64,000 nt of DNA, taken from Gemmatimonadaceae bacterium. GTDB lineage: Bacteria > Latescibacterota > UBA2968 > UBA8231. Positions 42,806 through 52,572 of this stretch are shown in pieces. The notes under the pieces were generated by a model. The model saw only the letters and a list, made by a program, of their open reading frames with translations, did not search any database and was not told where the DNA came from. The position numbers were made by a program, and so were the translations under genes. The DNA is taken from contig JAPOZM010000002.1 of the NCBI GenBank assembly GCA_026706075.1, positions 122,526 through 186,525 of the forward strand, in the 5' to 3' direction. The stretch's first letter is position 1; every line of letters begins with the position of its first letter.

Positions 42806-44131
42806 CTACTGGAAGAGTTCCAGGACGGGGTTGAGGACGAACTGGTTGAGGTCGTTGAAGGTGACCATGACCATGATGAAGAGGATGATCACCAGGCCGA
42901 CCTGCTGGGCCACCTCCCGCTGGCGCACCGAGGGCGGGCGCCGCAGGATCGCCTCCAGGGTGAGAAAGGTGAGGTGGCCGCCGTCGAGGACGGGAATGGG
43001 CAGGAGGTTGAGGACGGCGAGGTTGACGCTGAGGAGGGCGAGGAACTGCAGGAAGTAGCGCAGCCCCATGTCGGCGGTGTCGTCGGCCATGATGGCGATG
43101 CGGATCGGGCCGCCCAGCTCCTTGTAGCGCCGGTCCTCGAAGATGCTGCCGAGGAAGTCGAGGATCAGCGACGACGACGAGTAGACGCTCCAGGCGCCGA
43201 TCTTCACCGCCTCCCACCAGCCGATGCTCACCGACCCCGACTGGTGGTGGCGGATGCCGATGATGCCGATCGGCTTGTCGCCCTCCAGCCGCTCCTCGGG
43301 GGTGATGTTGGCGGCCATGGCGCGTCCGCCGCGCTGCCACCGCAGCTCGACCGCCTCGCCGGGGTGGACGCTGATCACCTCGCGCATGGCCGACCAGGTG
43401 GCCACCGGCTGGCCGTCGACGGCGGTGATCAGGTCGCCCCGCCGCAGGCCCAGCTCGGCGGCCGGGGTCCCGGGGTCGGTGCTGCCCACCCGCGGCGGCA
43501 GCATCACGGTCAGGCCGTAGGCGCCCGCCGGCTCGGGCGGCAGGTCCACCTCGACCCGGTCGCCGCCGCGCTCGACGGAGAGCACGGCGCCGGAGATGGA
43601 GGCCCGCTTCAGCCCTTCCACCAGCTCGTGGGCGTTGCTCACCTCCCTGCCGTCGACGGCGCGGATGACGTCGGCGTGGCGCAGGCCGGCGGCCTCGGCC
43701 ACCGAGCCCTCGGCGGGATCGATGAGGGTCGACTCCACCGTCTCCATGCCGAAGCCGCCGTAGACGACGACGAATACGGCGAAGGCGAAGACGAAGTTCA
43801 TCAGCGGGCCGGCGGCGATCACCGCCATGCGCACCGGCAGCGACTTGGAGGGGAACTCCCAGGGCTCGCCCCGGGCCTCGTCGGTCCCCACGTCGGCCAT
43901 GCCCGCCACCTTCACGTAGCCGCCGAAGGGGATCCAGGAGATGCAGTACTCCGTCTCCCCCCAGGTGAAGCCGACCATCTTCGGCGGGTAGCCGAGGGAG
44001 AACCGCTCGACGCGGATGCCGGCGCGCTTGGCCACCAGGAAGTGGCCGAGCTCGTGGACGAAGACCAGGACGCCGAGGGCGATGAGGAACCAGGAGAGGC
44101 CGATGAGTCCGTCGAGGATCGATTCGAGCAC
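42806..44131 (-). CDS. rseP: Site-2 intramembrane zinc protease
   Basis: The 441-residue membrane protein has VFVHELGHFLVAKRAG with zinc ligands His26 and His30 and Glu27 in the first helix, two PDZ domains between about residues 125 and 290 (GLRHADVIRAVDGREV, GLRRGDLITAVDGQPV) and the second zinc motif NLLPIPVLDGGHL near residue 390. It cleaves membrane anti-sigma factors or remnant signal peptides. The GTG at 44131 is the start. In many bacteria dxr stands between cdsA and rseP; here cdsA ends only 8 bp before. Confidence 0.94.
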   Translation of the reverse strand: MLESILDGLIGLSWFLIALGVLVFVHELGHFLVAKRAGIRVERFSLGYPPKMVGFTWGETEYCISWIPFGGYVKVAGMADVGTDEARGEPWEFPSKSLPVRMAVIAAGPLMNFVFAFAVFVVVYGGFGMETVESTLIDPAEGSVAEAAGLRHADVIRAVDGREVSNAHELVEGLKRASISGAVLSVERGGDRVEVDLPPEPAGAYGLTVMLPPRVGSTDPGTPAAELGLRRGDLITAVDGQPVATWSAMREVISVHPGEAVELRWQRGGRAMAANITPEERLEGDKPIGIIGIRHHQSGSVSIGWWEAVKIGAWSVYSSSSLILDFLGSIFEDRRYKELGGPIRIAIMADDTADMGLRYFLQFLALLSVNLAVLNLLPIPVLDGGHLTFLTLEAILRRPPSVRQREVAQQVGLVIILFIMVMVTFNDLNQFVLNPVLELFQ

Positions 44132-44139
44132 GGGGAGAG

Positions 44140-44952
44140 TCAGCTCCTGAAGACGACGGTGTAGACGTAGGCGAGGGGAAAGGCGAAGAGGTAGGAGTCG
44201 AAGCGGTCGAGCATGCCGCCGTGTCCGGGGATCAGGACCGGCGCGTCCTTGACGCCGAGATCGCGCTTGATCGCCGACTCCACGACGTCACCTGCCTGCC
44301 CGCCGAGGGAGACGAGGAGGAACAGTCCGGCCAGCTCCGGCAGCGACCACGTGGGCAGTTGCGGCCACAGCAGCAGCGGCACCAGGCCGCCGGCGAGTCC
44401 GCAGACGAAGCCGGCCACCGTCTTGCCCGGGCTGATCGTCGGCGCCAGCCGCCTCCGGCCCCAGCGCCGGCCGCCCAGGTAGGCGGCGGTGTCGGTGAGC
44501 CAGATGCAGGCGAAGAGGGCGACCATCATCCAGCCCGCCTCGTGCCCGAGGCGCGGCGCCAGCAGCAGCGGGGCCGCCCCCAGGACGGCCACGTAGAGCA
44601 GCCCCCCGAGGGTGATCAGGGCGTTGGCGAGGAAACCCTCCACGCCCCGGCGCAGGGCCGCGCCCAGGGCCACGACGACGGCGGCCATCAGCAGCAGGAC
44701 CAGCCCCGCGTCGGCGCCGCGCACCTGCAGGTAGAGGCACCAGGCGAGGGCCAGGGCGACACCCGCGGCGACGGCGGGCCGGTGCCCGGCGCGGCTCGCC
44801 ATGTGCAGCAGCTCCCAGGTGCCGCGGCCGACGACCAGGACCACCAGGGAGAAGAGGGCCCAGCCCCCCGCCCACAGCGCCGCCAGGACGGCGGGCACGA
44901 AGACGCACGCCGACAGCGAGCGGCGCCCCAGGGAACGGTCTTCGGCGCTCAC
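44140..44952 (-). CDS. cdsA: Phosphatidate cytidylyltransferase
   Basis: The 270-residue protein has several membrane helices and the C-terminal CDS signature SAIKRDLGVKDAPVLIPGHG followed by GMLDRFD, with both Asp of the metal site. ICIWLTDTAAYLGGRRWG-type sequence (FACIWLTDTAAYLGGRRWG) is the other conserved segment. It makes CDP-diacylglycerol from phosphatidate and CTP in the inner membrane, the branch point for phospholipids. The start lies 3 bp after the uppS stop. Confidence 0.94.
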   Translation of the reverse strand: MSAEDRSLGRRSLSACVFVPAVLAALWAGGWALFSLVVLVVGRGTWELLHMASRAGHRPAVAAGVALALAWCLYLQVRGADAGLVLLLMAAVVVALGAALRRGVEGFLANALITLGGLLYVAVLGAAPLLLAPRLGHEAGWMMVALFACIWLTDTAAYLGGRRWGRRRLAPTISPGKTVAGFVCGLAGGLVPLLLWPQLPTWSLPELAGLFLLVSLGGQAGDVVESAIKRDLGVKDAPVLIPGHGGMLDRFDSYLFAFPLAYVYTVVFRS

Positions 44953-44955
44953 CGA

Positions 44956-45726
44956 TCACACGCCGAAGCGCCGCTGCCGCTGCTGGAAGGCGCGAATCGC
45001 CTCGTACAGGTGGTGGCGCCGGAAGTCGGGCCAGAACACGGGGGTGAACCAGATCTCGGTGTAGACCATCTGCCAGGGGAGGAAGTTGCTCAGCCGCATC
45101 TCGCCGCTGCAGCGGATCAGCAGGTCGGGGTCGGGCAGGCCGCCGGTGTAGAGAGCCCCGCCGAGGGCCGCCTCATCGATCTCGCCGGGGTCGAGAGAGC
45201 CGTCGCGCACCCGCCGGGCCAGCTCGCGGCAGGCGTCGACGAGCTCGGCGCGGCCGCCGTAGTTGAGGGCCAGGTTGAGGACGAGGCCGGTGTTGCCGGC
45301 GGTCTCGGCGAGGGCGTCGTCGAGGGCCTTGCGGACCCGGGCGGGCAAGCCCTCGAGGCGGCCCACGGCGTTGAGGCGCACCCGGTTGTCGTGCAGCTCC
45401 GGCGTCTCCTGGCGCAGCGACTCCTCGAGCCAGTGCATGAGGGCGCGTACCTCGTGGCGCGGCCGGTTCCAGTTCTCGCTGGAGAAGGTGTAGAGGGTGA
45501 GGACCTCGATCTCCAGCTGGCCGCAGGCGCGCACGATGTCGCGCACCGACTCGCGGCCGTGGCGGTGGCCCTCGGTGAGCTTGAGGCCGCGTTCCTTGGC
45601 CCAGCGCCGGTCGCCGTCCATGATGATGGCCACGTGCCGGGGCAGCGGGCCCGACTCCCCCAGGCGCCGCTGGAGGTCGGCGTCGTCGGGGCTCTGGGCC
45701 GCGGCGGGACGTGCGCTGACGGTCAT
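44956..45726 (-). CDS. uppS: Isoprenyl (undecaprenyl) diphosphate synthase
   Basis: The 256-residue protein shows HVAIIMDGDRRWAKERG with the catalytic Asp, GHRHGRESV, FSSENWNRP and LLIRCSGEMRLSNFLPWQ plus YTEIWFTPVFWPDF. It elongates farnesyl diphosphate to the lipid carrier for peptidoglycan and polysaccharide synthesis. It is the first gene of the uppS-cdsA-rseP-queG run. The 116-bp region before it (45727-45842) also serves the divergent cyclo-ligase gene and holds a TTGACA at 45805 pointing to the plus strand. Confidence 0.95.
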   Translation of the reverse strand: MTVSARPAAAQSPDDADLQRRLGESGPLPRHVAIIMDGDRRWAKERGLKLTEGHRHGRESVRDIVRACGQLEIEVLTLYTFSSENWNRPRHEVRALMHWLEESLRQETPELHDNRVRLNAVGRLEGLPARVRKALDDALAETAGNTGLVLNLALNYGGRAELVDACRELARRVRDGSLDPGEIDEAALGGALYTGGLPDPDLLIRCSGEMRLSNFLPWQMVYTEIWFTPVFWPDFRRHHLYEAIRAFQQRQRRFGV

Positions 45727-45842
45727 GGGGATTCGTTCAATCGACTGGCTGCAAAGGAGTTATCGAATCTACCGATTGGCCGCCGGGGCGTCCACATGGC
45801 GGTTTGACAGCCGGGCGGGGCCGGCTCTTGCATCCCCCCGCC

Positions 45843-46430
45843 ATGACCGACCCGATCCCGCTGCAGAAGGCGCGCCGTCGCAGCGAGGCCCTCCGGCTTC
45901 TCGGAGAGCTGTCCCCCGGGCGCCGGGCCGCCGCGAGCGCGCGCATCGCCCGGTGGGTCCTCGAGTCCCCTGCCTGGGCCCGCGCGCGGACGGTGCACAC
46001 CTACGTCGGCAGCCTCCCCGGCGAGATCGACACCCAGGCCCTCATCGGCGCCGCCCGGGCCCAGGGCAAGCGCGTTCTCGTGCCGGTGGTGGCCGGCCGC
46101 CGGGAGTCGCTGCGCCACGCCGAGATCGGCAGCCCCGGAGAGCTGTCCCGCGGCCCCCTGGGCCTGCTGCAGCCGAGCAGTCCCCGGTTCGTCGAGCCCG
46201 CCGCGGACCTCGTCCTCGTCCCGGGGCTGCTCTTCGACCGGCGGGGCTGCCGCATCGGCCGCGGCGGCGGCTACTACGACCGCTTTCTCGCGGGGCTGGC
46301 CGGCGGCGAGAGGATCGGTCTCATTTACGACGAGCTCTTCGTCGACCGGGTCCCCACCGAGGACCACGATGTCGCCGTCGACGCCGTCGCCACCCCTTCC
46401 GGCCTGCACCCGAGGAGAGAGGCCCCATGA
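45843..46430 (+). CDS. 5-formyltetrahydrofolate cyclo-ligase family protein
   Basis: The 195-residue protein has the family layout: basic N-terminus ending RRSEALRLL, VHTYVGSLPGEIDTQALI (about 55-72), VLVPVVAGRRESLRHAEI, and ATP/magnesium motif LVPGLLFDRRGCRIGRGGGYYDRF (central part GRGGGYYDRF at about 139). The enzyme converts 5-formyl-THF to 5,10-methenyl-THF with ATP. ATG 45843 was chosen because the family starts close to this point; an in-frame GTG/ATG upstream adds 13 residues. The stop overlaps the next ATG by 4 bp. Confidence 0.9.
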   Translation: MTDPIPLQKARRRSEALRLLGELSPGRRAAASARIARWVLESPAWARARTVHTYVGSLPGEIDTQALIGAARAQGKRVLVPVVAGRRESLRHAEIGSPGELSRGPLGLLQPSSPRFVEPAADLVLVPGLLFDRRGCRIGRGGGYYDRFLAGLAGGERIGLIYDELFVDRVPTEDHDVAVDAVATPSGLHPRREAP

Positions 46431-46735
46431 TCTACGAGCTGCGCATCTACCGCCTGCACCCCGGCCAGAGGACCGCCTTCGTGCGCCAGTTCCGCCGGGC
46501 CCGCCGGTTCATGAAGAAGTACGGCGTCACCTTCGTCGCCGCCTGGGAGACCGACCGCGAGGACGAGTTCGCCTGGATGCGCGCCTTCCCCAGCCGCAAG
46601 GCACGGGACGAGGCGATCGACGCCTACTACAACAGCCCGGAATGGCTGCGCATCGTCGACGACCTGCGGCCCATGATCCGCCGCCGGGAGGTGCGCGTCA
46701 TGGACAAGGTCACCGACAAGGGCTCGCTCCTGTAG
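46427..46735 (+). CDS. NIPSNAP family protein
   Basis: This small 102-residue protein is one NIPSNAP (dimeric alpha/beta ferredoxin-like) domain: MIYELRIYRLHPGQRTAF at the start, FVAAWETD, FAWMRAFPSRKARDEAIDAY and the C-terminal EWLRIVDDL. The biochemical role of bacterial NIPSNAP proteins is not established. It is coupled by ATGA overlap to the cyclo-ligase and followed after 73 bp by the Dus gene. It has no signal peptide. Confidence 0.85.
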   Translation: MIYELRIYRLHPGQRTAFVRQFRRARRFMKKYGVTFVAAWETDREDEFAWMRAFPSRKARDEAIDAYYNSPEWLRIVDDLRPMIRRREVRVMDKVTDKGSLL

Positions 46736-46808
46736 CCTCGAAGAGGCCCCGTCCGTAGCTTATCAAGCCGTTGCGGGAGAGGCGTTTCACCATCACCCCG
46801 AGGACCCC

Positions 46809-47834
<1,026 letters not shown>

Positions 47835-47844
47835 GGCGCCAGGG

Positions 47845-48420
47845 GTGCCGCCGCGACCCTTCGACCCGGCCATCGGCCGCTACGCGCCCGGGCCACCTTT
47901 CCCGCCGTACCGCCACGAGCCCGGCGTGACCCCCCACCCGCGCACCAACCCCCGCGGCCACGGCCACGGCGAGCCCGAACCGGCCAGCGGCCCCCTGACC
48001 GATGACAACTGGACCGTCCATCCCGCCTACCTCTTCGGCGCGGACCTGTTCAACCACGCCTACTGGTGGGAGTCCCACGAGTGGTGGGAGGCGGCCTGGC
48101 GGGCCACGGATGACGAGACGACGCGGACCTACCTGCAGGGGTTGATCCAGCTCGCGGCGGCGCTGATCAAGTGGCACGCCGGCAACGCCCGCGGCCGGCG
48201 GCGGTTGTGGCGGCGCAGCCGCGAACGGCTGCGGGGGGTGGCCGCCCGGCACCCGGTCTTTCTCGGCGCCGACGTGGCGGAACTGGTGGAGGGCGCCGGC
48301 GCCCTGCTGGAGGCGGAGACCGCCGAGGTCTCGGAGTCGCAGGCGCGGGTGGATGGGCCGACGCTGCGGCTGGACCTGCCCCTGCAGGGCGGCGGGCCCA
48401 CCGGCGCCGAGTCCGCCTGA
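47845..48420 (+). CDS. DUF309 domain protein
   Basis: The 191-residue protein starts at GTG. Residues about 60-130 form the DUF309 helical domain: DLFNHAYWWESHEWWEAAWR and YLQGLIQLAAALIKWHAGN, with its conserved His and Glu residues. The first 55 residues are Pro/Gly/His-rich and look unstructured. The family's function is unknown. It follows the Dus gene closely and is convergent with the LysR gene; the 246-bp gap between holds only a hairpin. Confidence 0.8.
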   Translation: MPPRPFDPAIGRYAPGPPFPPYRHEPGVTPHPRTNPRGHGHGEPEPASGPLTDDNWTVHPAYLFGADLFNHAYWWESHEWWEAAWRATDDETTRTYLQGLIQLAAALIKWHAGNARGRRRLWRRSRERLRGVAARHPVFLGADVAELVEGAGALLEAETAEVSESQARVDGPTLRLDLPLQGGGPTGAESA

Positions 48421-48552
48421 AGCCCGCCCGGCCAGCGGTGCTCAGGCCGCCGCTCTCGCCTGGGGCGAAGACCACCCCCGACTGGCCGAGGGGCGGCAGT
48501 CCAGGCAGTCCCTCCCGGGGGCCGGCAGCCCCGAGGCGAGGGGCCGCGCACC

Positions 48553-48573
48553 TCTCCCCGCACGCTGGGGAGA
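48553..48573. terminator. Hairpin between convergent genes
   Basis: TCTCCCC (48553-48559) and GGGGAGA (48567-48573) form a perfect 7-bp stem with loop GCACGCT between DUF309 (+) and the LysR gene (-). No T run is present, so termination is only possible. Confidence 0.35.
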
Positions 48574-48666
48574 CAGGCGTCCGCAGGCCAGGGGGCTGCG
48601 AATCCTCGTCAGGCGGCGCGGTGAGGCTGACCACTCCTGCGCCGTTGAGACCACGGCGGTTCCGCC

Positions 48667-49587
48667 TCAGGCCGTGGCCGTGGCGGACCGCCAGTCGTCG
48701 ACCATCCCGCAGGTCTCCAGGAAAGCCTCCACCAGGGCGCGCACCGCGGGTCCGAACCAGCGGCCCCGGCGCCAGGCGAGCCCGATCTGCCGCGACAAGG
48801 TCAGCCCGGTGACACGGACCTCGCGCAAGGCGCCGCTGCCCAGGGACTCGGCCACGGCCAGGCGCGGCAGGAAGGAGATGCCGATGCCGGCCTCGACCAG
48901 CTTGCCCATCGCCTCGGGGCTGCCCATCTCCATCGCCGACCGCGGCGAGACCCCGGACTCGGCCAGGCCCTCGTCGACGATGCGGCGCGACACCGAGCCC
49001 GGCGGGAAGAGGATCAGAGGCTCGCGCGCCACCTGCTCGAGGGAGATCCGCCGGCGTCCCGCCAGGGGATGCCCGGCGCCCACCACGAGGGGCATCTCGT
49101 CGCGCAGCACGGGCAGCGTCCCCAGCCGCGGGTCCTCGAAGGGCAGGGAGATGACCGCGAACTCCAACCGGTTGGCCAGTACCTCCTCCACCAGGTGGCG
49201 GGAGGAGGGCCCCACCTCGATGGCCAGCTCCACCCCCGGGTGGGCGGCCACGTAGCCGCGCAGCACCTCCGGCAGCAGGTAGATGACGGCGGCGTCGATG
49301 GCGCCGAAGCGGAAACCGTCTCCCGTCGCCGGCTCGCCGACGCCGACGCTCTCCCGGGCCTCGTCGACGAGGTCCTCGATGCGCACCGCGAAGTCCGCGA
49401 GGCGGCGGCCCTCGTCGGTCAGCTCCACCTGCCGGCCCCGGTGGAAGAGGCGTACCCCCAGGGACTTCTCCAGCTCGGCGATGGCGCTGGAGACCGTGGG
49501 CTGGGTCACGTGCAGGGTGCGGGCGGCCTGGGTGAAGCCGCCGCCCCGGGCGGCGGCGAGGAAGTAGCGGAGGTGCTGGAGGTTCAT
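48667..49587 (-). CDS. LysR-family transcriptional regulator
   Basis: The 306-residue protein begins with the LysR winged helix-turn-helix MNLQHLRYFLAAARGGGFTQ, AARTLHVTQPTVSSAIAELE and LGVRLFHRGRQVELTDEG, followed from about residue 90 by the periplasmic-binding-like effector domain (FRFGAIDAAVIYLLPEVLRGY). The effector cannot be predicted. It is divergent from the inositol-phosphate synthase gene across a 133-bp AT-rich intergenic region, the classic arrangement in which LysR proteins control both their own and the neighbour's transcription. Confidence 0.92.
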   Translation of the reverse strand: MNLQHLRYFLAAARGGGFTQAARTLHVTQPTVSSAIAELEKSLGVRLFHRGRQVELTDEGRRLADFAVRIEDLVDEARESVGVGEPATGDGFRFGAIDAAVIYLLPEVLRGYVAAHPGVELAIEVGPSSRHLVEEVLANRLEFAVISLPFEDPRLGTLPVLRDEMPLVVGAGHPLAGRRRISLEQVAREPLILFPPGSVSRRIVDEGLAESGVSPRSAMEMGSPEAMGKLVEAGIGISFLPRLAVAESLGSGALREVRVTGLTLSRQIGLAWRRGRWFGPAVRALVEAFLETCGMVDDWRSATATA

Positions 49588-49595
49588 CTCTGATG

Positions 49596-49610
49596 ATAGT
49601 CTATGTCTAT
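49596..49610. promoter_or_regulatory. Candidate LysR box (T-N11-A)
   Basis: ATAGTCTATGTCTAT is an imperfect 15-bp palindrome (10 of 15 positions symmetric) with the T-N11-A spacing, in the AT-rich divergent region 8 bp upstream of the LysR ATG. A TATATA follows at 49614-49620 region on the way to the inositol-phosphate synthase gene. Confidence 0.4.
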
Positions 49611-49720
49611 GGTTTATATAGAAAGTATCGATTTGTGCGATGAGAAGGAAGGCCTAGCTTCGGTGCGCGGCGGACCTCTCCCAGGACGCCGATCTCCCCC
49701 ACCAGCCAGGAGCTGCTTCC

Positions 49721-51034
49721 GTGAACCGACCCGAGTCGATCCAGGACCCCGCCGGCAAACTCGGCGTGCTCATGCCGGGCATGGGCGCCGTGGCCACCAC
49801 CTTCGTCGCCGGCGTGGAGGCGATCAAGGCCGGCCTCGGGGAGCCCGTGGGCTCCCTGACCCAGATGGGCACCATCCGCCTCGGCAAGCGCACCGAGAAC
49901 CGCTCGCCCCTCGTCAAGGACTTCGTCCCCCTCGCCGGGCTGGACCAGCTCTGCTTCGGCGGCTGGGACGTCTTCCCCGACGACGCCTGGACCGCCGCCT
50001 CCGAGGCCGGCGTCCTCGACGACCGCCTCCTCGAGCAGCTGCGGGAGCCGCTGTCGCAGATCAAGCCGATGAAGGCGGTCTTCGACCGGGAGTACGTGCG
50101 CCGACTCGAGGGCTCCCACGTGAAGGGGCCCGCGCGCAAGTGGGACCTGGCGCAGCAGGTGCGCGAGGACATCCAGCGCTTCCGCTCCGACAACGGCTGC
50201 GACCGGCTGGTGATGATCTGGTGCGGGAGCACGGAGATCTTCCTCGAGGCCGATCCCGTGCACGACAGCCTCGATGCCTTCGAGGGAGCCATGAAGAGGG
50301 ACCATCCCGGCATCGCGCCGAGCATGATCTACGCCTACGCGGCCCTCCAGGAGGGCGTGCCCTACCTCAACGGCGCCCCCAACCTGACCGTGGACACCCC
50401 GGCCCTGGTGGAGCTCGCCGAGGAGCGCGGTGTGCCGATCATGGGCAAGGACTTCAAGACCGGCCAGACCCTGATGAAGACGATCCTGGCGCCGGGGCTG
50501 AAGGCGCGCAGCCTCGGCCTCCGCGGCTGGTTCTCGACGAACATCCTCGGCAACCGCGACGGCGAGGTCCTCGACGACCCCTACTCCTTCCGCACCAAGG
50601 AGGAGAGCAAGCTCGGGGTGCTGGAGTACATCCTCCAGCCCCACCTCAACCAGGCGCTCTACGGCGACATCCACCACAAGGTGAGGATCAACTACTACCC
50701 TCCCCGCGGCGACGAGAAGGAGGGCTGGGACAACATCGACATCTTCGGGTGGCTGGGGTACCCGATGCAGATCAAGGTCGACTTCCTCTGCCGCGACTCG
50801 ATCCTGGCCGCGCCCCTCGTCCTCGACCTGGTGCTGCTCACCGACCTGGCGCAGCGGGCCGGGTGGAAGGGCGTCCAGGAGTGGCTCAGCTTCTACTTCA
50901 AGAGCCCCCAGACGGCGCCCGAGCTGTACCCTGAGCACGACGTCTTCATCCAGCTGATGAAGCTGAAGAACACGCTGCGCTTCCTGCAGGGAGAGGAGCT
51001 GATCACCCACCTCGGGCAGGAGTACTACGACTGA
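49721..51034 (+). CDS. ino1: Inositol-3-phosphate synthase
   Basis: The 437-residue protein starts at GTG 49721 with AGGAG 8 bp upstream. It has the NAD-binding GVLMPGMGAVATT start, the central CGSTEIF, NLTVDTPALVELAEERGVP, GKDFKTGQTLMKTILAP and NILGNRDGEVL, and DIHHKVRINYYPPRGDEK with conserved active-site lysines and Asp. It isomerises glucose-6-phosphate to inositol-3-phosphate, for inositol lipids or osmolytes. It is alone on its strand, divergent from the LysR gene. Confidence 0.93.
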   Translation: MNRPESIQDPAGKLGVLMPGMGAVATTFVAGVEAIKAGLGEPVGSLTQMGTIRLGKRTENRSPLVKDFVPLAGLDQLCFGGWDVFPDDAWTAASEAGVLDDRLLEQLREPLSQIKPMKAVFDREYVRRLEGSHVKGPARKWDLAQQVREDIQRFRSDNGCDRLVMIWCGSTEIFLEADPVHDSLDAFEGAMKRDHPGIAPSMIYAYAALQEGVPYLNGAPNLTVDTPALVELAEERGVPIMGKDFKTGQTLMKTILAPGLKARSLGLRGWFSTNILGNRDGEVLDDPYSFRTKEESKLGVLEYILQPHLNQALYGDIHHKVRINYYPPRGDEKEGWDNIDIFGWLGYPMQIKVDFLCRDSILAAPLVLDLVLLTDLAQRAGWKGVQEWLSFYFKSPQTAPELYPEHDVFIQLMKLKNTLRFLQGEELITHLGQEYYD

Positions 51035-51054
51035 GCGCGAGCCCCGCCCCCGGG

Positions 51055-51174
51055 TCAGCCGAAGGTGCCGTCCCTGCGCTGGTGGAGCCAGACGTGGTTG
51101 CCGTCGGGGTCCTCGATGCAGGAGAGATGGCAGATGGGGCTCTCCTGGGCCGGGAAGACGACGGCCACCTTCAG
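51055..51174 (-). pseudogene. C-terminal fragment of a VOC/glyoxalase-fold protein
   Basis: About 39 codons overlapping the end of the disulfide oxidoreductase gene encode VAVVFPAQESPICHLSCI and EDPDGNHVWLHQRRDG. The DPDGN and final HQR are the last strands of a vicinal-oxygen-chelate domain. No upstream part exists, only a CTG or GTG could start it, and a single strand pair cannot fold as VOC. It is best read as the stump of a deleted gene, although a short translated peptide is possible. Confidence 0.55.
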
Positions 51175-52556
51175 TCTCCTTGCCGTCGGTCGGCCAGCTC
51201 CTCGGCGGGATAGGTGAGGATCTCGGCCAGGGTGGGGTGGTAGTGGGGGATCTCCATCAGTTGCTGGACTGTTCCGCGGAAGTACATCACCGCGGCCAGC
51301 TCGTGGATCAACTCGCCGGCCTCGGGTCCGACGATGCCGGCGCCGAGGATCTCGCCGGTGGCGGGATCGCAGAGGATCTTGGCGTGGCCGTGCAGCTCGC
51401 CCAGGGTCATCGACTTGCCGTGGTCGTCGAAGGGGTAGCTGGCGGCCAGGTAGGGGATGCCCTCGGCCCGGCACTGCCTCTCCAGGCGGCCGAGGGTGGC
51501 CACGGCCGGGTCGGTGAAGGTGACGGCCATGTCGAGGCGCGAGTCGACGCGCCGCGGCTCCCCCTGCAGGTGGACGGCGTTGTACCCGGCCGCCTCCCCC
51601 TGCACGACGGCGATGTGGACGATCTCGTGGAGGCCGTTGACGTCGCCGGCGGCGAAGATGTGGGGCTGGCTGGTGCGCATGGCGTCGTCCACGAGGACGC
51701 GGCGGTCGACCTCGACGCCGGCGGCGTCCAGCCCGAGGCCGTCGGTGTTCGGCCGCCGGCCCAGGGCCTGGAAGACTACCTGCCCCGAGGCGGTCCGTTC
51801 CTCCTCCCCGTGGCGGAAGTGGACCGTGGCCTCGCCGTTGGCGCGCTCGAGGCGGTGCAGCTTCGTCCCCGTGTAGAGCTCCATGCCCTCCTCGCGGAAG
51901 CGGGCTTCCACGGGGCGGGCGAGGTCCTCGTCGGTCTGCGACAGGATGTGGCCGCTGCGCTGGATCATCACCGTCCTCACGCCGAGGCGGCAGTAGAACT
52001 GGGCCAGCTCGCAGGCGATGGGGCCGCCGCCGAGGACGACCATCGACGCGGGAAGATCGCGCAGGTCGAGGGCGTCGTCGGAGGTGATGAAGCCGGTCTC
52101 CTCCAGGCCGGGGATCGGCGGGCGGCTGATGGCGGACCCGGTGGCGATGACGAAGGCGCGGGCCCGCAGCCGGCGGCCGGCGACCTCGATCTCGCGGGAA
52201 CCGGTGAAGCGCGCCGGCGCCTCGTAGAGGGTGAAGCCGCGCAACTGCTCGACGCGGTAGTCGGCGAACTCGCGGATCAGGCGGTCCTTGCGGTCGATGA
52301 TCGCCTCCAGGTCCGCGCCCGGCTCCGGCGCCGAGAGGCCGAACTCCGGGGCCCGGCGGATGAGGGACATCACGTCCGAGGAGCGCAGCACCGACTTGCT
52401 CGGCATGCAGCCCCGCAGGATGCACAGGCCCCCCAGCGGCCCGGGGTCGACGATGGCCACGTCGGCGCCCTCGTCGCGGGCGGTGCGCGCCGCCGCGTAC
52501 CCCGCCGACCCGCCGCCGACGACGATGACGTCGTGATCGGTGCTAGATGCCGCCAT
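51171..52556 (-). CDS. FAD-dependent pyridine nucleotide-disulfide oxidoreductase (lipoamide dehydrogenase/mercuric reductase type)
   Basis: The 461-residue protein has the FAD site VIVVGGGSAGYAAA, the redox disulfide GGLCILRGCMPSK (Cys45, Cys50), the NAD site MVVLGGGPIACELAQFY, the second FAD motif HIFAAGDVNG and the C-terminal HPTLAE with the catalytic His-Glu pair. No 2-oxoacid dehydrogenase genes are near, and no mercury-binding cysteines are seen, so the substrate disulfide is open. ATG 52556 was chosen; 52574 is also in frame and lies in a CCATGG that also supplies the divergent TPR gene's ATG. Confidence 0.9.
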   Translation of the reverse strand: MAASSTDHDVIVVGGGSAGYAAARTARDEGADVAIVDPGPLGGLCILRGCMPSKSVLRSSDVMSLIRRAPEFGLSAPEPGADLEAIIDRKDRLIREFADYRVEQLRGFTLYEAPARFTGSREIEVAGRRLRARAFVIATGSAISRPPIPGLEETGFITSDDALDLRDLPASMVVLGGGPIACELAQFYCRLGVRTVMIQRSGHILSQTDEDLARPVEARFREEGMELYTGTKLHRLERANGEATVHFRHGEEERTASGQVVFQALGRRPNTDGLGLDAAGVEVDRRVLVDDAMRTSQPHIFAAGDVNGLHEIVHIAVVQGEAAGYNAVHLQGEPRRVDSRLDMAVTFTDPAVATLGRLERQCRAEGIPYLAASYPFDDHGKSMTLGELHGHAKILCDPATGEILGAGIVGPEAGELIHELAAVMYFRGTVQQLMEIPHYHPTLAEILTYPAEELADRRQGD

Positions 52557-52572
52557 GTCGTACCCTTTCGCC

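Noticed and set aside
48421..48666. A small gene between DUF309 and the LysR gene
   Set aside because: Frames here are open but Arg/Pro-rich, without a ribosome-binding site or recognisable sequence; only a hairpin stands out.
51171..52556. Annotation as mercuric reductase
   Set aside because: There is no N-terminal heavy-metal domain and no C-terminal vicinal cysteines, and no mer genes are adjacent.
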